From positions 859,001 through 923,000 of the forward strand of contig CALZFC010000029.1 in assembly GCA_945643635.1 (NCBI GenBank): a stretch of 64,000 nt of DNA, written 5' to 3'. The first letter of the stretch is position 1. Every line of letters begins with the position of its first letter. Below, piece after piece: positions 58,260 through 64,000 of this stretch. Below the pieces are notes generated by a model. That model made no database searches and was not told where the DNA came from. It saw only the letters and a list, made by a program, of their open reading frames with translations. Position numbers and translations under genes: made by a program. The DNA comes from Allodiplogaster sudhausi (taxonomy: Eukaryota; Nematoda; Chromadorea; Rhabditida; Diplogasteridae).

Positions 58260-59303
58260 CTAATAGAGCAGAAGAAGATATTTCACATGTTTCGTATGAA
58301 AAAGCAAGAATAAAAGAATTTCCCCAATACTGTTTTTGCTATATTGCATCGTTTACTGCGCAAAAGGCATGACCAAAACATGATAGTGTTAGTAGAAGAT
58401 GGAACTAGAGAGGAAAATAGAAATGTTGACACGAAGAAATTTTTCTAAGAAAGGGGTTATTCAATAAATGGTGTCAGCATATAATGCACAGTATTTGGAA
58501 ATCTTTTATTTACGTGAAACATGACAGAAACTCGAAGTAAACCGATGTCATAAAGAGAGCGCCGAAAAGTTATTAGTTTTTTTTTAATAAACGAGGCATT
58601 TTTGTAAAACGTGACTACTTCCAATGGATTTATAAAGCCGAATATCATCGGAAAAAATATAAAACGATATGTTATATATTCGTCGGAGAGGTCCTTGAGT
58701 TGGGCTACGCCTTCAGCTTGAACCATTAAGCAAACGGCGAAGCAGAAAGTCGCGCTGAAGCATGGGTGTAATCGACTAAAATACTACATGGTAAGAGATA
58801 GAAAGAGCGAGAGGGAGGGAGAGAGAGAGAGAGAGGGAGAGGGCGAGATATAAAGATGCAAACATGCATATACAGAAAACTGTATATGCATTTATTCATT
58901 TTTCAAATCGATTTGTTTTCGTTATCCATGGAGATGTACCAATCTTATTTTAATAAATGTATTCGAAGGCTTCTATTCATTGTGAATTTTATACAGAAAA
59001 TTAATTTACGAAATCACTAGCGCATTTCATGAAAATGGAATGAATACAATGGATAATGCATCGATTGCCACCAATCGAGTTTCATGTAAAAATTGTTAAA
59101 TATTCAGGCAAAAAAGGGCCACGAAAATGGCAAAAAAGTAGATATAATGTTTGAAAAAATAGTGAGAAAAAAGGCAAAAAAAAGTAGGTCATTAAAAAAG
59201 CTGTGGACTTTCATTCTTGATGTTTACTAGAAAGAAGTGAATGTGTGAGAATAAATTTTGAAGAAAATTCAATGATTGGAACTATGAAAAAAGGAATCAA
59301 TCA
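58260..59303. other. Intergenic, nothing firmly recognised
   Basis: AT-rich 3' side of the membrane-protein gene. A GA microsatellite lies at 58805-58850. A minus-strand frame near 58640-58770 contains FSATFCFAVCLMVQAEGVA, which resembles a signal peptide, but no donor or partner exon was found. Confidence 0.4.
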
Positions 59304-61112
59304 CTAGATCGGCGTGGCGCACTCCACAGTGAAGGGCGCCTTCTTGACGCGGTGCACGTGAATGCCGTTCACGTCGCCGTTCTTGGTATGATTCGTCGCC
59401 AAGTGAACGGAAACGTCCGCGTAAAGTTTAAGCGCGTGCGGCCGACGCGACAGCAAACACGGTCGATAACTATTTAGGTATAAAATAAAATAAAAATAGC
59501 ACCATCATCAAATATATCTAATAAAGTTGAAATTTTTTTTACAATAATGTTGAATTGAAAAAGCAGTATTAGTAACAAAATTTTGTTGGTAAAAAAATGA
59601 AGTTGTTTTCTAATTTTTAAAGCGGATAAATATGAGAGAATGTGAAAATTTAAAAGAATTTTTTTATTAATAGAAAAATTTAACGAGCTCTCGCATACGT
59701 TTGAAATCCTTGCAGTATGACTGAGATGTTGCGAGTGAAGTAGCGGAAACCGTTGGTGAGCTCCTTCATCCTCACCTCGTCGCGCTCATCAAGGGAGAGA
59801 TAGCCAACGGTTGCGGCGCCGTTGACGCGAACGTACGCCTTGAGGAAGCGTCGACCGAACGCGACCGCGTTGCGTGCCGTCGAGAGCGCGATGGTTACCT
59901 GGTGGATATTTATCATAATTGTTTCGAAATCTCGTCGAAATCGATGTGAATAACACACAGATTATGCACAACCATAAAGAGAGCTGGATAGATATGGATA
60001 CGTTGGGGCGTATTTACAGGTAGATAAGACCAAAGTGACCTTTGACATTGTGACCGTGAGAAAATGAATAGAGGATCATTTTCATTACTAGACTTGCTTA
60101 TATTTCATATAAGTAGCAGCAATTTTACATCATAATTGATATTCTTTCTTTAACATTCTATTTTAAAGATTAAATTTTTTATATTATTATTATTCTCAAC
60201 TAAAAAAATTATTCCGTAATCCACGTACCGGAAATGTGAGATCCATCGCGTCCTTGTCGGCGGCGCGTTCCGCGATGCGCGTTGTATTGTGAAGAATGAG
60301 AGCCGCGTCTGGGCGGAACTTCCGAAGTTCCTTCTCCTCCGCCGATGGAATGATGCGCTCTTCCTGGCTGAGTGGTGGTGGCGTTGACCGGGCGACGTCC
60401 TTGTCGGAGTCTAATTTGTTTTTTTTTTAAACTTAAATATGTTATTGTTAACAAAACAAGTACAGAAAAGTATAGTAAATGTATCTTTCGCACATTTTAC
60501 AAATAAATAATTTACAGTATTACATACAAATATGTATTGCGATAAATATGTAATTTAACTAGCAAACTTATAATTAAAACTTATTTTTATAAATCGTACC
60601 TGTCGCGTCGGGGCGGAGTTTCCGAAGTTCTTCCTCCACCTCCGCCGGTGGAATGATGTGCTCTTGGTGGCTGATTGGTGTTATTATTGACCGGGTGTCG
60701 TCCTTCTCGGAGTCTGAATATTTTTGCTTCAAGGGAAAATCTCCTACAACGAAGTTCTGATAGATAGATAAAAAGTGCGGTGTAGACAATCCACAGATGT
60801 GGTGCTGCCAGAGCCGGTAACGGCCCGGCCCGGCTCGGGCGGGCCCGTAGGGCCAGCCGGCCCAACTTCCCTGGCCCCTGACTGGATCGGTTGGGCGTGC
60901 CCGTGAGCCCGTTTGGGCCCGATATTAAAAAATGGGTGGTTCTCTTTTAACACCGTAGTTGTCACTCTTGTCTTCTGTCAGTCATCCCTTTTGTCACGCT
61001 CGTTGTCTGTCATTCTTATGAACCTTTAATTGCTTTTCTGTTAAGTCTTTTCTCGTCGGCGAGCCGGTTTAGAGGCTCCGTCAACTCATCTCAACAGTTC
61101 TCTATTTTACTC

Positions 61113-61162
<50 letters not shown>

Positions 61163-61618
61163 ATTTATTTTTCTCTATGTTCCTTAACCCGCCATCTCTC
61201 TTTCTATGCATATCTCCATCCTCAAATCTCTTGTCAAAGTTGATACCGATGGCGAAATATTATGAGCACAACACTGTCCTATAACTACTACACAGTTAAT
61301 ATAAAGTTACCTTACATCTTATTTGTTACGCATCCAACCGCCTTTCCAAAGTGTTTGGGAATAATATTTCAATACATTTTAAAGTCTAGTTTGAAACGAA
61401 GATGGAAAGAAAGAGAGAGAGAGAACATAGAAAGGCAAAAGAGTGCGTTTGTGCGAGCAAGATGGAGAGAGAAAATAGAGAGAACGTGAATGAAGGAAAT
61501 GCCTGAACTTCTTACACCTCTATTTGCTCAGAAATTACGAAGTGTGGAGCCGATTGGAGGAAAGAGAGAGACCGCATATAGTGAGGAATAGTGCACGGAG
61601 AGATTGCAAGAAGGAGGC

Positions 61619-61664
<46 letters not shown>

Positions 61665-64000
61665 AGAGACGGTCCGAGCAGAATTCCCGTCTCTGGTTCG
61701 ATACACCGATTCCTTCGACTGCCTGACTGATTATCTACTCAACATCGTCCCACTTTCCCATTCGTCCTCTACCCTCTCCTATGCGCAGTCGAATCGGCCG
61801 TGGACCGCACCCTTGAATCGGAACCATTCGACGGCACCGCCATCCGCCCACTCGCCCAGCTAAGCCCGCCAATGAATCATAAATAAGAATAAATAAAACA
61901 TATTCAGATACACAATTCACTTTGTATGTGATGATTTATTTTAATAGAAAGAATGTGCACAGCAACATACATACATGTAGACACGTTTAACCTATAAGTT
62001 CTGATTTTTAAGGTACATGGTTGAAATTTCTCATCGGATTTCGAAAATCGGGCTCAAACGGACCCACTGGCCTTACCAAAATTTTTGGGCCATTTACCAG
62101 CTACATACATATGTGTGCTACTGCCTTCGCACTCTCTTCACAGAAATTTGTGCTTACACACTAATTGGCTTGGAACCGGACGTGTTAACAACAAACAAGT
62201 CAGTGTTTGTTGCGCTTTAGAATATTCCACTGTTTGCAATTATCGTTAAAATTGCCAGATCAGCGTTTTGACAATTTTAACGATCGTCAAAAATGGCAAG
62301 CAGTAGAATATTCTAAATCTGTGCCAAAAATAACAGCTTATTCGAAAATTGCAGAAAAAAAACCATTTTTTTTTTTAATTCACACAGTCTTATATGCATG
62401 CGTTCCATGAGCAGGAGTCTAATGGCCCTTTCGGCCAAAATGAGGCTCAGCCAATTTTTTTTTAAACGGCGGGAGTTAAAATGACTGAGAATTCAAAGTA
62501 GAGTATTATGTTAATTTTCTCCGGGCAGAGGATCTTTGAGACTTCGGGACACTTGCAATCAAAACATCTAGCTCAACCTGACCAAACAGCGCGAAAAACA
62601 AGACCTCTTTTAAAGGAGTATAAATAGTATCGTGATTTTCCGCCCTGTTTGGTCAGGTTGAGCTAGGAGATTTTATTGCCAGTGTCCCGAAATCACAAAA
62701 ATTCCTCTTCCCTGAGAAAATTAACAGTATTCCCTCACGTACAATGGTGACCGGCCCGGCCCGAGGCCTGCGCATACGAATTTTCTAAATTTTGGTTGGA
62801 TTTTGCCTCCGGCGCTGATATTATATAGAAATTTTTTTAGCTTGGAGTTGGGGCCTCCTTCGAGGCCGACCACGGGTGCCGGGCCGGCGCCGGGGCCGAC
62901 TACGGGGGCCTTGGCCATCCCTGCTCACGTACTTTGAAAGAGCGAATATTTTAACTTCCCGCCATTTTCAAAAAATCATCGTGGCTGAAGGGGCCATTAG
63001 ACTCCTGCACTTGGAATTCATACATACATACATGCGGTACGCGCAAAATAACATTTGCAGTGTTTTTCTTAACATGTCCGCTCCCAAGCCAATTGTTTTA
63101 GAACAAATTCTGTGGAGGCAGTGCGAAGGGCAGTAAGTAGCACTATTTCTGTGGATTATTTTAACCGCACTCTTCTGTCAAGGACTCCGTGGAAGGAGTC
63201 TTTCCCCTGTGATCTCCTTTAAATACGTAATTATTAACAAGACAAATAAATAAAAAGTATAATAAATGTATCTTAATATACTTTTTATAAATAAAACACT
63301 TACAGTATTATAAGCAGTGCAATAAATAAGTAATTAACTAGCAAACTAATAATTAAACAACTATTCCTGAAAATCGTACCTGCAGCGGCGGAACGGCGCT
63401 GTCGTGGTGCTTCTTCCTCCTTCGATGGAATGATGCGTTCTTGGTGAATGACTACTGGTAGTGTTGACTGGGTGACCACCTTGTCGGAGTCTGAAATTTT
63501 TCATTAAATGCCGTATTATTCTCTATTAATACTCCTCCCTCTTTTAGAACCCCCTCTAATAGGACCGTATTGAAAACGCCATTGAAAAATAGTGTCCCTA
63601 CCTCTAATAGTTCCGCCCTCTAATAGTGCCCCCCTAATATAATACAGATATTCCAATGATCATTCCATTGTTTCTAAGAAGAAAATGTTGTTAACAAACT
63701 CGTAGTCAATCACATTGAAAATTAGCTAAGTAATAATTGAACTATAAATTATATAAATCGAACCTATCAACCCAGCAAATAAGGCGACTGCGATGAGCGT
63801 TACGGAAAGTAGAAGCGAGTAGAAGAGCACGACGGAGATATCTTGCCAGAATAGACGCGTCGCGGTCTTGTCACGCGTCGCGGTCTTGCCACGCGTCGTG
63901 GTCTTGTCACGCGTCGCAGTCTTGTCACGCGTCGCAGTCTGGTCACGCGTCGCGGTCTTCTTGCGGCGCGCTGTCAGCGGAGCTAACGTGAGAGTGAAGT
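59304..64000 (-). CDS. Single-pass membrane protein with repeated exons, 5' end outside the window
   Basis: Six exons read continuously: >64000-63764, 63490-63380, 60713-60600, 60410-60229, 59898-59699 and 59469-59304 (TAG at 59306-59304). The first has RRKK, six ATRDK-like units, then about 25 hydrophobic residues (VVLFYSLLLSVTLIAVALFA), suggesting a type II membrane protein with a basic cytosolic N-terminus. The second, third and fourth exons share an opening DS-D/E-KD and a core QER/HIIP, all entered in phase 1; the second and third also end in phase 1, so they are duplicates of one exon. The last two exons (FGRRFLKAYVRVNG, KELTNGFRYFTRNIS, then LYADVSVHLATNHTKNGDVN and HVHRVKKAPFTVEC) look like a small folded ectodomain with NHT and NIS glycosylation sites. 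Layout recalls a Na,K-ATPase beta subunit, but no diagnostic motif was seen. The family is not recognised. Confidence 0.65.
60805..60925. repeat. GC-rich GGCCC repeat tract in intron
   Basis: Strings of cggcccggcc and gggcccg over about 120 bp, sharply unlike the AT-rich intron around it. A similar GC-rich block occurs at 62742-62925. Probably parts of one mobile element family. Confidence 0.45.
61100..61160. repeat. (CT)n microsatellite
   Basis: Long CT run in the large intron of the membrane-protein gene. Confidence 0.95.
61617..61668. repeat. (GA)n microsatellite
   Basis: Long GA run, the opposite strand sense to the CT run 500 bp upstream in the same intron. Confidence 0.95.
62216..62317. 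repeat. Inverted repeat (hairpin), about 100 bp
   Basis: tttagaatattccactg...cgttaaaattg at 62216-62254 is answered by caattttaacg...cagtagaatattctaaa at 62272-62317, with a short loop. It lies in the large intron and is likely a short fold-back element. Confidence 0.7.
62411..63008. mobile_element. MITE-like inverted-repeat element with a nested insertion
   Basis: The ends gcaggagtctaatggcc (62411) and ggccattagactcctgc (to 63008) are exact inverted repeats, and similarity continues inward through gcgggagttaaaat, ttaattttctc and tagctcaacctgaccaaaca to a centre near 62617. The right arm is interrupted at about 62742-62930 by a GC-rich block (ggcccggcccgagg... ggccttggcc) flanked by near-identical gtacgtgagcaggga and gtacgtgaggga, as if a second element had inserted and duplicated its target. 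Confidence 0.75.
63511..63725. repeat. C-rich dispersed element, copy 2
   Basis: Related to 47284-47687 by order of the blocks ccgtatt, ccctctaatag, ccattgaaaaatagtg, aagaagaaaatgttgtta and cacattgaaaa. Shorter and less C-rich. It lies in the first visible intron of the membrane-protein gene. Confidence 0.6.
63855..63962 (-). repeat. Six-unit 18-bp tandem repeat inside coding sequence
   Basis: Unit acgcgtcgcggtcttgtc repeated six times with a few substitutions, in frame on the minus strand and encoding TATRDK-like hexapeptides just before the transmembrane segment. 18 bp is a multiple of three, so copy-number changes keep the frame. Confidence 0.9.

Noticed and set aside
58457..58770. Minus-strand frame with a signal-peptide-like stretch (FSATFCFAVCLMVQAEG)
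   Set aside because: No donor, no partner exon and no conserved copy; the downstream part of the frame is AT-rich and not coding-like.
63764..64000. Membrane protein as a Na,K-ATPase beta subunit
   Set aside because: The layout (basic N-terminus, one membrane segment, glycosylated ectodomain) fits, but only two ectodomain cysteines are visible and no diagnostic motif could be confirmed.

Overview
The window looks like nuclear DNA of an animal, most likely a nematode. Genes are split by very short GT-AG introns (mostly 45-90 bp), there are no bacterial operons, pyrimidine microsatellites are common, and the recognisable protein modules are small, secreted and cysteine-rich. The species call is inference; no rRNA, histone or other marker gene is present.

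Layout. (1) Positions 229-20671 (minus strand, gene A) and 28317-42031 (minus strand, gene B) are a tandem pair of giant paralogous genes. Each starts with a signal-peptide exon and continues as a chain of two-exon cysteine modules with intron phases 1-0-1. By my count A has about 57 modules (roughly 4,600 residues) and B about 37 (roughly 3,000). The difference is a 680-bp tandem repeat encoding two modules: 19 copies in A, 9 in B. The modules resemble divergent sushi/CCP domains. (2) The gap between A and B holds two small plus-strand genes of one unrecognised secreted family (24456-25714 and 25735-26692) and decayed relatives. (3) From 44.6 to 56.1 kb lies a plus-strand tandem cluster of three-domain Ly6-like proteins resembling nematode ET modules: one full copy at 45289-50760 with an abnormal splice acceptor and a 2.36-kb palindrome in an intron, a second at 51648-54821 with an abnormal splice donor, a truncated frameshifted third at 55375-56146, and two older fragments. 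(4) 56.2-59.3 kb is mostly microsatellite and non-coding. (5) 59304-64000 (minus strand) is the 3' part of a single-pass membrane protein gene with a six-unit 18-bp coding repeat, duplicated phase 1-1 exons, and a large intron holding inverted-repeat elements.

How it fits together. Three separate gene families in one window have expanded by local tandem duplication, and all encode secreted or surface proteins. Genes A and B share a promoter-proximal block with a TATA-like box and two opposed GATA sites; the Ly6-like genes share a TATA box 43-47 bp upstream of the ATG. This is typical of fast-evolving, lineage-specific surface or secreted gene clusters, but the window does not show what the proteins bind. 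All exon models come from reading splice sites and phase continuity by eye; no similarity search or transcript evidence was available.
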